A stretch of 64,000 nucleotides of DNA from Capitulum mitella (Eukaryota; Arthropoda; Thecostraca; Pollicipedomorpha; Pollicipedidae). Location of the stretch: assembly GCA_030062745.1 (NCBI GenBank), contig CP099843.1, forward strand, positions 3,969,001 through 4,033,000, given 5' to 3'. The notes below the pieces were generated by a model. That model did not search any database and was not told the origin of the DNA. It was given only the letters and a program-made list of their open reading frames with translations. Shown here piece after piece: positions 1 to 42,203 of this stretch (position 1 is the stretch's first letter; each line of letters opens with the position of its first letter). The position numbers and the translations under genes are program-made.

Positions 1-580
1 TCAGTTCTGTACTTGACGCAGTTAAGAATCCAAGCGAATACATGTTGTTCCTTATCAGGAAGAGAAATGCAGCCTTATCTGAACTGACCTAGAGTGACCC
101 TGACTGGATGGAAAGGAGTTAATGCGAAACTGATCACCAGGTTTTATTTTCATCCTTTTTTGTGGCGTGGACCAAAACAGCTGTGCGTAAGTATCGGTCT
201 TTGTAGGTAAAGTAAGGCCAATATTGTACCTGACTCAAGTTGACCTCAACCAGACATTTTTCAGCATTAGGGCCTGTTTGTGATGCAGAAGACTGTGACC
301 TTTCGTTTAATCCAGCTGAAGGTTCTAAGACCAATATTGCCGATGGCATAATGTATGAAACGGTGCCAGTTTTTCCGACGTCGTGTTATGCGTTTCACAT
401 GACCTGAGACGTCACCGGTCACGAGGGCTAACATAGTATTTTCTGGATCGCAAAACTCAGGGCTATCGCCTCGTCGCAGACCGGTTCAGATCTCACGGTT
501 AGATTCTGAGATAACAGGGGGTGCCCTTTTTGACACCCCCAGGCGGTCGCGGGTACAAAAATATGCCGGGCGGTGTCGGG
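1..580. other. Unannotated flank
   Basis: I see no gene in this stretch. Its only visible structure is a short GC-rich hairpin near 516-541 (a run of G closed by a run of C around a T-rich loop). It lies just beyond the 3' side of the LINE fragment and may include that element's 3' untranslated tail, but this cannot be shown. Confidence 0.4.
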
Positions 581-1561
581 TTAATGTTTGGTGTAGTACA
601 TGTGCTGTGCCCAATGCCTGTCAAGTCTGGATTTGGATGTCACAACCGAGTCGGCCGCCACCACGCTGGATGGCAGGGAACTCCAGTCGCTGACAATTGT
701 AATGCTTAAAGTCCTCCGACGGGTAAAGGTACGTGCCCATGGCTTGCGTATCCTCCATTGGTGACCTCTGGTGACATCAGAAATGGCAGGAGAGAAGAAA
801 TCATCCACACTGAGCGACATACAACCATCGAGGACCTGGAAGACGGCCACCATGTCACCCCTCCGACATCTTCAGAAGAGGGAGGGCAGCTTACGCGCCA
901 GCACATGCCTCAACATGTTTCCACCATCCATGCAGTCTGCCTCTACACTCTCTCCGGGAGTTTCTGGTCCATCTTGCCAAATGAGTTTCAAATCAGGTTT
1001 CCGTATTCCAAAAACGACCTGACCAAGGTCGTTTTGGACTTTTATAGCAGTGGGGGAGTAAAGAGATCGATATTCGTTAACGATCGGCGGACCTCCGCTC
1101 GTATCTGGGACGCCCGGCCATTGCTGCCGCCTTTTGGTCGTGCAGCCTGAGTCCGCTGTCCATCACAATTCCTAGGCCTTCTTCGGCCCCAGCAGCATGT
1201 ATCCCCTCGTCATCCAGGAAGTACACTTCCCGAGGGTTTTGAGAATCCAGGTGCATTATCTTGCAATCTGACACGTTAAATGGCAGAAGCCAGTGCCCGG
1301 AGCACCGCGCTAGGTCAGCGAGATCTTCTTGCAGCGTGGATCCACCCCGGGGCCTCCGAACACGGCCGTATAACTTCGTGTCATCGGTGAAGAGCTTGAC
1401 GGAACCTTGTACAGATTGTAAGATACCATTAACAAAGATAATGAACAAAACTGGTCCCGAAATGGATCTCTGGGGGATGCCGCTGACCACTTCAGTCCAA
1501 TCAGACATGCAACCCTGTACAACCAGTCTGCTATCAGCCAGTCAAGGAAGTATGGATCCAA
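581..1561 (-). mobile_element. Decayed CR1/jockey-like LINE, reverse transcriptase 3' part
   Basis: This is the C-terminal half of a non-LTR retrotransposon reverse transcriptase on the minus strand. From 1508 down to 1077 the translation carries the block SDWTEVVSGIPQ, then GPVLFIIFVN, then FTDDTKLY, a variant of the catalytic F-A-D-D box, followed by a thumb-like stretch (LARCSGHWLLPFNVSDCKIM). A second stretch, 853 to 581, matches the usual C-terminal end of this class (RGDMVAVFQVLDG, then TRGH, then a WSSLP block and SRLDRHW). The two stretches are not one open frame, and the part above 1508 continues in another frame to about 1561, so the copy is frameshifted, 5' truncated and almost certainly dead. 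CR1-like, Rex and jockey elements share these blocks; the exact clade is uncertain. Confidence 0.8.
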
Positions 1562-3325
1562 TGAGTAGTTTCCATGTAAACCATGAAATGAAGCTTATGA
1601 AAAAGAACCTGTTACCTACGTGCTTCCCAATACGGAGTAATCTTGTCCCAAGTACCACTCCAGAGGCACATGGTGTTGCAATACACCTCTGGGGTACAAT
1701 GAAACTGTACTGTTCAGGAAAAATACCCATGAATGAATTACAGTGTAATACTGGTGTCTTTTACAGAATCAGAGCCATAAAGTATTCTTGGGCATCAGAG
1801 GCAAAAATACATGTTTCTGGGGTCTTCCATTAATTTGTAGTCCATTGAACATCTATTATTACCCCTCCTCTCCAAGCATTTTGGTTATACAACCTAGTTC
1901 TTGATTATCAGAGCAACATCACATTCAACACTGCCCTCCCCTGCCAGTGCATAATGAAACATTCATGGATGTATGAATGTTTCAAAAAGTTGCAGGGCTG
2001 CAGGCTAAATCATTTTAATTGACCAGGAGGGGGGTGCAAGTGCAGCCCAAAAAGTGTTAAGCCCAATAGTTTGCTCGAATTGTACATCTAGTAACAGCAT
2101 AAATATTCTCCTGAGGCAGGACTGAAATAGGACAGTTATGAAAAGGTTTTGGGTTTGATGTCTGTGGACACCCTCCCCATGCTAGACTATCTACATTTAA
2201 AATGCTGTCAAAAAATCACAATGTGGGCCTATCCAGAACACAAAACACTACTGTCCAGCAAATGTGAAATCTGTACTTACATATTTATCTGTCTTGTGAT
2301 ACTTTTTTGTCTTAATTGTTGCAAGATGTTTCTTAATTCCAAAAAATGGGTGTGATGGGGCCAGTACCACTGCTGGCCTTCCATTTTGAAATGCAGGAGG
2401 TGGGCATGGCCCACCCAACCCCTCTTTCCCATGCATATGCTGTCAGCTGGGTTAAAAATGTGTAGCTTAGGTGCAAGTGTGCTACAATTTGCTATCTGAC
2501 GCCTGCTGGGTAGGACAGCATGAGTTGCTGCCATATCATATTTGTGTGCCATTAGATGAAGTCTTCCCTTACAACATGTAGTAATTTTATCCAGTACATA
2601 ATGAGGTAGATTACTGGTAAACTGGGTAAACTGCCATGCATGATTAAGACAGTTCAAAAGTAAACTAAACAAGTGAATTCTGGAACAGTGGGGGGAGGGG
2701 GTAGTTAACAATGCTGGCCTCCACTTATGTCATCCCAAGATGAAGAACATGAAAAAGTACCAGATAACAGCATACATCCATCCACTGCCAGCACCACTGG
2801 TCACCCACTTTTCCTTGGAAGCTGCCATAGCTACTTGCACACCACTACTCTCTCTGGCTTCTGCTTGGATTCTGAGGTAACTAATTTGATAAGAGCAAGG
2901 CTGACATATTTTATTCCTTGTGGTGTTAGTTGATGTTCTACCTTACAAATAACCCAACCTAACCTAACCATCACATTACCATACCCACACCATAGTTAAT
3001 TTTTGCACCATTTCTTACACCATCCAAGCACTCAGTGTAGCTAAGATGGTGTCAGAGGTTTTGATTGTTTGTTTATGATACAATATAACCCAATTTTCTT
3101 TGGAAATGAGTCAGCATGTAACCCATTTTTCATTCAATATGAATGTCTGATCCAATGCACAATATATGTAGCAAAAGCGGTCTACGAAGAGATGATATGA
3201 TAAATAACCAATACATAAGACTTATGAGTGAATTCTGCATATAGCTGAGGGACAGCAACACAGTGCAGTGGACTATAATTTCTAAACCACTGTCAAAAAA
3301 CCCACTGTGTATCTTCTGTATGGGA
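1562..3325. other. AT-rich intergenic sequence, no gene seen
   Basis: No open frame here resembles a protein I recognise, and none is long. The sequence is AT-rich with short homopolymer runs. A brief TAACC-like stretch lies near 2950-2970, about 0.5 kb before the main telomeric-type block. The last part (around 3327) shares the 14-mer AGCTGCTGCATGCT, in inverted form, with 3787-3800, so the inverted repeat below may once have been longer. Confidence 0.4.
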
Positions 3326-3339
3326 AGAGCTGCTGCATG

Positions 3340-3727
3340 CTGACCAGCCAGGTAATCCTTTAGAAGCATGCGCCATAAACCAAGCACACTGGATGACACA
3401 TATACGGCGCGCGTGGCAAAAGGAGACGTCAGCTGTTGCAAGAAACAACAACATTATGCACTGGAGCTCCAGGTCATGGATCACCTACTATTCGCTAACC
3501 TAACCTAACCTAACCTAACCTTACCTAACCTAACCTAACCTAACCTAACCTAACCTACTGTGTAAAACAAGAGCGAATAGTAGGTGATCTATGACCTGGA
3601 GCTCCAGTGCATAATGTTGTTGTTTCTTGCAACAGCTGATGTCTCCTTTTGCCGCGCGCGCCGTATATGTGTCATCCAGTGTGCTTGGTTTATGGCGTGC
3701 GCTTCTAAAGGATTGCCAACCAGCCAT
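3340..3727. repeat. Inverted repeat with telomeric repeats in its loop
   Basis: Two arms of about 155 nt, 3340-3495 and 3572-3727, are reverse complements of each other with a small number of substitutions. For example AGCGAATAGTAGGTGATC at 3572 mirrors GATCACCTACTATTCGCT ending at 3496. Between them is a 75-nt spacer made mostly of TAACC units. In the outer parts of the arms a few indels accumulate. Each arm happens to contain an open frame for nearly the same peptide, which is a consequence of the inversion and not evidence of a gene. It may be a fold-back transposon or the product of end-repair and inversion; the sequence alone does not decide. Confidence 0.85.
3496..3555. repeat. Interstitial TTAGG telomeric-type array
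   Basis: Twelve consecutive pentamers TAACC (complement of GGTTA, the arthropod TTAGG telomere unit) with a single variant unit, TTACC, at 3521-3525. The array is internal to the window and sits exactly in the loop of the inverted repeat. TTAGG is the ancestral arthropod telomere motif, which is the main clue to the host phylum. Confidence 0.85.
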
Positions 3728-3869
3728 GCCCACAATGCACGCAGGACTGTTATGCCAGGGGACATAGCCCTCATCTGGCTAAGGAAAGCATGCAGCAGCT
3801 GTGTTCTTTGCAGGGTTCTGATGGCCACACATGAGATCTGGGCACACAACTTTAAATTCCTCTAAATGC

Positions 3870-4885
3870 AGGGACTTGTATAGTAAAATTTTACTTGCAG
3901 AAAGGGAGAAACTTGAGAGGGCTATTTTTAATTGGCCTGCTGGCAAGCAAACACAATTATTCTGGACTCTGAACAGCTCATTTACAACATTTGAAAGGAT
4001 AGTGGTACTAATAATACATGCTGTAGCTGAGTCTGCAATAAATATTCCTGCATTTAGCTTAAAATATTACTTCCAAATAACCTCATGGATCATGGACATT
4101 TGGAGAAGAAGTGAAGAATCTAACTTGTTCTTCTGTTGGGTGGTATGCCCCATAATTTGTGCTGGACAGAACATTTGCAATGTACATCTTGCCAACTACT
4201 GCCACCCTGCAGTTGTGTGCCACAAGAATAACCACCCATGCTGTTATGCTTGCGGTGCAGGTATAATGGCAGGGAGCTTGTATAATCGTATACCTGCTTG
4301 CTTGCAGGAGAGGTGACTGGGAGTGTTGTCTCCTCCTCCACCCATTAACTTGTTCGACGAGTCCCTGTCTTATAGGGTTCATCGTATGCATCCTAATCTA
4401 TACGCGGCAATTCATGCAAAACATGCATAAGCCATGCACAACCAATCTGATGCAATCTCATATCAAAATTCAACCAGCAACCAGTTCCGGCTAGACTTCG
4501 TTCATTATCTTACCATTACCGGCAGTACACACCTTGGCACGTGCAACACGTGCAGCCTTTCCCAATTCGCTCCTCTTCTATCGACACAACAACCGCCGGA
4601 CGACAGGCGCTACCAAATCTTGGATTTGCAGACGACAAATTTAGTCTTTTAAGCATGATATGCAGCAAAACGTGGAACTAAATAATCACTACAAATCGAA
4701 TTTTTACAGGTCTGTGGTAGTAACTGAACGAAAATAAAAAGACTATTCCCTCATAACATCAGCATCATTTAACTACATAAAAGTATTTTCAGATATGGTA
4801 CCATTATTTTCGGACGTAATCATGGCTGACCAGTGACTTTTGTTTATTGGTCAGCCCACGGAGAACAGTGAGCGTATGGCATACA
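3870..4885. other. Intergenic sequence, no gene seen
   Basis: Moderately AT-rich sequence without a recognisable coding segment. The open frame from 3831 to 4316 (161 codons) has no family resemblance that I can see and overlaps the right edge of the inverted repeat, so I do not call it. Confidence 0.35.
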
Positions 4886-4889
4886 TATT

Positions 4890-5085
4890 CACAGACGACT
4901 GACTGACACACGACAAGATGCAAGATCTGACTAGAGACACGGACGCTTGAGCCCAAGAAGCTGTGCGTCCTAACTCGAAAAAATTTTAAAAAATAGCAAA
5001 CATGCACAGACGATTGACTGACGTCCGACTTGACACACGACTCCAGGGACGGGCACTTGAGTCGGAGAGGCTGTGCGTCCGAGCC
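4890..5085. repeat. Two diverged copies of a dispersed repeat
   Basis: Copies at about 4890-4975 and 5007-5083 both begin CAGACGA(C/T)TGACTGAC and end with an AGGCTGTGCGTCC-like block (AAGCTGTGCGTCC in the first). A third copy lies at 9850-9930. The pair is followed by another CAGACGACTGAC start at about 5107. They are short, non-coding and of unknown origin. Confidence 0.65.
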
Positions 5086-5159
5086 CACAACAAACAAGCG
5101 TATCACCAGACGACTGACACACACGTACGACTGACGCCCGACCACGGGTGTAGGGGCCA

Positions 5160-5720
5160 GGGGCGTCTATAGCGGGATGTCGTCAGGCTGTCATTTCCCC
5201 TGGGCGCCGAAGGCGCCCTGATCTGGAGTATCGTTACCTGTCGAACGGCGTCTTCGGCGCCCTGTTAGCCTGAAATTATGCCCGCCAGGCCTCGAGGGAC
5301 AGGTCATGAGGCCTATAATGCCCCGAGAATGAGAACGTTACCAACAACTCAAGTCAACTTAATGGCCACGAAGCCCCAAGGGCGCTCTAAATTCCGGAGA
5401 AGCCCCGTTCCCCTTCGCCGAGAGCTCAAAGGGCGCCCCTGAGGTCTGAAAACATGCCGATGACTAAAAGGATGCCGTGTAGAATAAAAGGGCGCCCCAG
5501 ACCATGGAAGGACTCTCCCGAGGACTGAAAGGGCTAGAAATATGTTTCGGGGTCTAGAATGACGTACTGAAGAATAAAAGGGCGTCGTCCCCAGCTGGAA
5601 GGACCCCCCGAGGGTTTCTTTGGGCGCCTCATAATCTATGCCCCGAGGGCTAAAAGGACGTCGTAAGAAATAAAAGGACGCCTTAACCCGCGCACGACCG
5701 TCGGTCCGTCTCGAACATCG
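5160..5720. repeat. Degenerate minisatellite, left block
   Basis: The sequence is an irregular chain of short units built from GGGCGCC or GGACGCC, AATAAAAGG and CCCGAGGGCTAAAAGG-like pieces, repeated about every 30 to 40 nt. The same unit family resumes in the same orientation at 6899, after the inserted element. No coding potential is evident. Confidence 0.65.
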
Positions 5721-5721
5721 G

Positions 5722-6892
5722 CGACTGGGGGGGAGCAGTTGACTGCCCCCCCTCTAACTCACGAACGGTTGGTCGCACGATAAAAATAAGCATACCGTTG
5801 GAAAGCCTGTGACAAGTAGAGCTCGAAACTGGTCTCATTTTTAGTTTTAAATAATATGTAAGCCAATTTACGTCCTATATATTTTTTCTCATAGCCGACT
5901 GCATCAGACCGAGAAATGGCTTGAATCTCAAGGGCTGTGACTAATAACGCCTAGGTAAAGGCACCAGCGCATAAGTAAAGGTCCGCGGATGCCGGTACAC
6001 GTCTAATTTCCCGGATTTGTTCAATATATACGCCGAAACGTTGAGTTAAAGACACCGTAATTCTCCCGCTAGCTGTCGCGGTGCGCCGCTGCCGTATGCG
6101 GTACCAAATTGACGGGAACTAATTTTAGCGTTCCTTTATTTTCGCGAAAAAGACGATCTATGTCAATTTTATTGATGTTTATGGTACTTGTGATGGTTTC
6201 GCCTGCTTAAATTCTGGAAAAATTGATAAGTTGACAATCTACAAAGTTGGCGGAGCTTTATTCGCGAGAGCCTGTTTTTTCCAAAATATGCTACTTTTTC
6301 AAACTTTTTGAGGTTCCTGGTATTAATTACGTCTGTGCAAGCTAGTTCTACCATTTTCCACCCATTCTGAGTAATTCATCACTGATTTTGACGGTCGTAC
6401 ATTTTGGCCCATTACAGTTATTGGTGACCTGACCTCAGGCCAATGGCTGGAAGTCACTGATACTTTGCCCAGTGACGGCGACTAGACGTCTGCTTCACTC
6501 CACACTGAAAATATTATGGAATATTCCGTCAATTTCAGAAAAAACGACGATATGTCTTAAAAATGGACTTGACCTTAGGTCAATGACCGAGAAAATTCCG
6601 AAAAATCTGAGATATCAGATTTGTTGCATCTATCACGATCACTAATCCCTGAACTTATTATTGAGATATCTTGTTTTGCGAAAAAGTTAGAGGGCGCTAA
6701 ACTTTTTTTGAGATAGGTCTGTTTGACCTGACCTAGGTCAGGCACTTTACGTGTCCTGAGGTCAAAATGTTGACACGAGATGTAAAATTGATGAAGCAAA
6801 AGATACACAAAGTTTCGTGATTTTGTATTCGTTGGTTCTCTCGCAATCCCAGAAAAACCTCAGGGGGGGCAATCAACTGTCCCCCCCAGTCG
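5722..6892. mobile_element. Candidate element with palindromic terminal inverted repeats
   Basis: A 32-nt sequence at 5722-5753 and its near-perfect reverse complement at 6862-6892 enclose about 1.1 kb. They differ by one indel and one substitution. Each terminus is itself palindromic: seven G, an 11-12 nt centre containing CAGTTGA, seven C. The inside is AT-rich and has no open frame of note, so a mobile element would be non-autonomous. The same minisatellite lies on both sides, which indicates insertion into it. I could not define a target-site duplication. Confidence 0.6.
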
Positions 6893-6898
6893 GGGACG

Positions 6899-7335
6899 GG
6901 TTAACCATTGGAGGGGCGCCCCGATAACTCAGCAGCGCTCCAAGGGCTGCTAAAGGCACCCTGAGGTTTGAAGATGCGTCCCGCAGGCTAGGACGCTCTA
7001 AAAAAATAAAAGGGCGCCCCAAAACAGTGAAGAAGTGGCCCAGAGGGGCGCGTTTGTGGTTATAAGTAAGTTCCGAAGTCTAGAAGAACGCCCTGGAGAA
7101 TAAAATGACGACCCAAACGGTGGAGAGGCGCCCCTGAGGACACAACTAATGCCTCATATGGTCCGAAAATATATTTCAACGGCTAAAAGGATGCCCAAAA
7201 GAGTCTGGGCGCCCCAAAACCTAGATGGGCGTCCCTGAGGGCTCAAAGGGCATCCCTGTAGTCTCAAAATATTCCCGAGGTGTCGAAGAACGCCTTGAAG
7301 GTTCGGGCGTCCAAAACCTCAGAGGGACGAACTCT
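6899..7335. repeat. Degenerate minisatellite, right block
   Basis: It continues the GGGCGCCCC / AATAAAAGGGCGCC / CCTGAGG unit chain of the left block in the same orientation. Unit length varies and units are heavily diverged. The sequence between 7335 and 7864 holds no feature I recognise. Confidence 0.6.
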
Positions 7336-7864
7336 TTCCATTCTGGCTACGCTAGAATGAAATTCCACAGCGTTATTACATGATTCTGCCGAGGCTATTA
7401 TTCTCGGACTGGACTAGGTGACAGTCACAGCACACGATCGTGGCCCGCAATAGTGTCCTCCATGATCGGACGGGGAGGTTTTATACGGCTCTCACGTATA
7501 AACTATCTGAGGCCTGTTTTAGGCCAGGGGATTATACATCCACCGTCTCGGGCGCCTGTCGCGTGTGTCTGAAATTACCACTAGCATGACGGTCTGCTGG
7601 TCGACGGCGGGCGCGTCGACTGAGTTTGTACAGGCCAGCCCGCAGCACCACGCTCAGTAACATATTGTCATCGAGGTTTACAGTAGTCGAATTTGCATGT
7701 TAGACCCAAAGCCTAGTCACATTGTTAACTGCACTGACGTGTCGCCAGCCGCTGATTGCTTGGGACTCAAGTTGCACGGGCACCATCCCTTTTTTGCACT
7801 CGGTCATAATGTAGTGGCTCGGCGTTCGGATGCACTTGCAACGGCTTGACTACGTACGTTGTGC

Positions 7865-8530
7865 AACAAGCACAACCGCAGACATATAGCACCAAAGTGT
7901 ACAAATGGGATTTTACACCAACTAGGGAAACCGTCCGCAACTTTGACAACCCTGAAGGTCAAGGTCAAGGTCCGTCATAAAGGTTCCTGTGAAGGTCAAA
8001 AGATGGGGATAGCAAGCATAACCGCTGAACCATGGACCAAATTGCACAAATTAGATCTCGGACCAAAGAATGGGACCGTCCGCATCCTTGACGACCCATA
8101 AGATCAAGGTCACGGGCCGTCGTCAAGGTCATAATCAAGGTCAAAGGATGGGGACAAGCACAGCCGTTGACCTATGATATCGAACTGCGCAAATGAGGTA
8201 TCACACCAAATAGAGAAATCGTCCGCAAAGGTCAAGTCCGTTGTCAAGGTCATAATCGAGGTCAAAGAACGAGAAGACGCATAGCCACTAACCCATGGCA
8301 CCAAACTGTACAAATGAGGTATCAAACCAAAAAGGAGAATACTCAGCAACTTTGACGACCCAAAAATTCAAGGTCAGCGTCCGTCGTCTAGGTTAAAATC
8401 AGGTTCAGATGATGGGGACAAGAATAACAGCCGACCTATGACACTAAACTGTACAAATGGACTATCGCATCAAAGAGGGGAACCATTCATAAGTTTTGAC
8501 GTTCCAACAGGTCAAGGTCATATGGTCTGT
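7865..8530. repeat. 143-bp tandem repeat with AGGTCA motifs
   Basis: About four and a half diverged copies. Each contains GTCCGCAACTTTGACGACC-like sequence, one or more AAGGTCAAGGTC runs, a GATGGGGACAAG-like piece and ACCAAACTGTACAAATG. Matching points fall near 7930, 8077, 8220, 8342 and 8485, giving a period near 143 nt with one shortened unit. The AGGTCA hexamers match the half-site bound by many nuclear receptors, but in a tandem repeat this may be chance. Confidence 0.75.
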
Positions 8531-9849
8531 CATATGATCACTACATGATCGTTGGACCCCGCTGCGCGTCCGCATTGGGTCCTGTCTGGGTCTGAAAGGG
8601 GACGGCCCTGTCGGGCTGAAGTCGCCCGATTGGACCCAAATCAGATCCCATTGATATTGCTGTTTGGGTTGATGGAGATGCTCGACAGCACCAGAGGTTT
8701 TGTTTTTGTTGAACAAAATTGACAAATAAAAGTTGGCAAAATTGTTCCCTTTTGGGCTTGTAATGCTCACGAGGTCACGAGTGTAACGTTTAGTTGACCA
8801 CTTCTCTCCCTCTGAAACAATGTCAAACGATCCATAGACGTAGGAACGGGGGAGGGAGAGGGTCCGTGGGTGATATGACACCCCCATTTCCCGAGAATGC
8901 TGAACATTAGCCCTATGGTGATGCATGCAGAGGTGTCGATTTTTGTAAACGATTTGGGGGGGGGACGAACCCGGGACCCGGCAATCTAACCTTCCCCAAA
9001 TGTGGGCTTCTCAACGGATTTAATCCACTTTATTTTGATCAATGGAAATTTGTGAGTTTTTTTATTACTGTCTTACCAAACGACAAATTGTATATATTCC
9101 CATTATAAGACAGAAAGAAAGATGGATACGTCACTTTATGCTTTACTCTATACTTTCTGCCCACTCTTATCAGCTGAAGACTTTTTTTCGTTGTTATTGC
9201 TCACGGCGCTTTAAATTGGCGGAAAATATCGAGGAGGCCCAAACCAACTTTGGAGGGGTCCAAATCAACATTTGGAGGGGGGGGGGGCAAGGTCCTCTAA
9301 AAAACCCAAATCGACACTCTTGGATGCATGGAAAGGATCGACTTTAAAACTGGCTATTGCACGCCCACTTTCTGAGACGTTCCTTCGCCTACGAAACAAT
9401 CTATTCCCTCCGATTAACAAAACCTGCCCTTGTGACCTGACTGGAGCCATTGTTCAAAAAACAATCCATGCATCCAAATGGCCCGATGTACCAAGTTTAA
9501 AGTAATTCTGAAACACGGCAGGGGCACGGTCGGAATTTTTTTCAAAGGGGAGGGGGCCGGGGCTCATTGTGAACTGAAATCATACGGAAACTGCCTGCCA
9601 GAAAGACGATGTGCGATGGTTTTCACAAAAAAATGCGGGTCTAAGAGGGAGGGAGCCGGGCCCGCTGCCCCTTCCTTTGGCTGTACCGGTGGACATGACG
9701 GTGTTACTCCGTACATGATTTGACCTGGGACGCCCCTAGCGGAAGTGGGCTTAAGCTGCGTAGCAAATTTAATTCTTGAGGACAGAAGAGACGTCCAAGA
9801 CGCGTGTAAGACATAATTTGACTCAGTGTTTTTATTGTCACAGTTCATT
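8531..9849. other. Intergenic sequence with poly-G tracts, no gene seen
   Basis: This part has mixed composition with G-runs near 8957 and 9277. The minus frame 8926-8462 (154 codons) reads open but overlaps the tandem repeat and resembles no family that I know. Nothing else stands out. Confidence 0.35.
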
Positions 9850-9930
9850 CAGACGACTGATTGACGCCCAACGGACACAAAACTTGACCAAAGACTTTGA
9901 CACCTGGGCCCAAGAGGCTGTGTGACCTAA
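9850..9930. repeat. Third copy of the CAGACGACTGA repeat
   Basis: This copy starts CAGACGACTGATTGACGCC and ends with AAGAGGCTGTGTGACC, as the copies at 4890 and 5007 do. The distance of about 5 kb shows that the repeat is dispersed, not only tandem. Confidence 0.6.
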
Positions 9931-10577
9931 CTTACAAGGAAACAAAAAAAGTTACATTTCATGGCTTCAGTGATGTCAGCTCCGGGGGCCTGCTATTTCG
10001 AAATTTAGAAAGGTGTCTATTACCGTTGTGGTAGGAACAAGACTGAAGTAAATAACATCCTTCCAGTTTATGTTTTACATGCAGAATTTTGTGATCATAC
10101 CAATGACATGTTTTATTTTACATGTTATGAATCAGTTGTCATGTGTAACAAGTCCTCCATACTGCAGACCCAAACAAAAGAAGATCATTGTTGAGAAATG
10201 CTGGTGATTTCCCAAGTTATGTGGAGGGCAGATTCAGAGAGCAACTCTATGTCTTTCCATCCAAATCAATCCAAATCAGTCCAAAGAACATCACATGTTC
10301 TTTGGATTGGTTGTTGGTTCTCATCATTTCTGGGTAGACAATAGAAGAGGTGAAGGTCATATTTTTGAATTGTGGGCTTTTAAAAGGGTATTTCAGACAG
10401 AAAGAGATCTGTGAGTAGTGTGCTAGGAGAATTTACATGTAAGGGTAATAACAGGCTTCATTCTCCATTTTGCAGGTATTGGGGACCCTGGAGCTCTTTG
10501 CTAATGACTTAAATTGTATTACCCATGGATAATTTCCAACTCAGCTTTTTCAAGTAACAGGTACTATTCACATCAAG
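9931..10577 (+). other. Upstream region of ATG7
   Basis: This AT-rich stretch leads to the ATG7 start codon and should hold its promoter or 5' untranslated exon(s), but I see no clear TATA box or initiator. A T-rich run followed by CAAGTAACAG just before 10561 could be a 3' splice site for an upstream non-coding exon. A short hairpin (CCAAAGAACA paired with TGTTCTTTGG, 10281-10305) lies about 270 nt before the ATG. Confidence 0.35.
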
Positions 10578-41783
<31,206 letters not shown>

Positions 41784-42203
41784 GTACGGATTTTCGCTAA
41801 GCACGCTGCTCTTGTTTCTGCTCCTTCCTGGCTTTAGCAATGACTTCAACCACGCCGTCGTATTTCTGGAACGCTCTGTGTGGATCGCGCTCACTGATTT
41901 GGTGTGCCACAGCGCCAGCCGGGTAAAGCCAAGCATGATGGTGTATTTCATGATAGCGTCGGGCTTCAGCTCGCTGTATATTTACTGGACATCGTTGACA
42001 AACTGGGCAATTTATTTGCAAATCTGCCACATGCAGTGCGAGCGCCTGGCCATGCTGCTCGTGGCGCCATTGTGCCGGCGTTTGTGCACCAGCGAATAGC
42101 GCGACCGCTCAGTAGCAATGCACCAAGCATCGCTATTTAGTCGGCGTGCGCTCGCAGGGCTTGAGCTCATTTGTCAGGCTAATGATTTTAAAATAAAAAT
42201 AAA
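41784..42203 (+). other. Possible alternative ATG7 3' end
   Basis: Read-through from exon L gives 17 non-conserved codons and a stop at 41835-41837. Two AATAAA polyadenylation signals follow at 42192-42197 and 42198-42203. Together they would make a complete terminal exon. Against it, the added residues lack the acidic WD.SDDE-type tail of ATG7, so a spliced form with a small terminal exon further on is also likely. Confidence 0.4.
42192..42203 (+). terminator. Two adjacent AATAAA polyadenylation signals
   Basis: AATAAA occurs twice in a row, 355 nt after the read-through stop codon. They are the first such signals after exon L on this strand, so they are candidates for the ATG7 3' end. Confidence 0.4.

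Noticed and set aside
3293-3865. Paired peptides of about 60-90 residues on opposite strands flanking the telomeric array
   Set aside because: They are near-identical only because the arms are inverted copies; no evidence of coding function.
8462-8926. 154-codon minus-strand frame
   Set aside because: It overlaps the tandem repeat at its 3' end and shows no conserved motif; an isolated open frame of this length is expected by chance.
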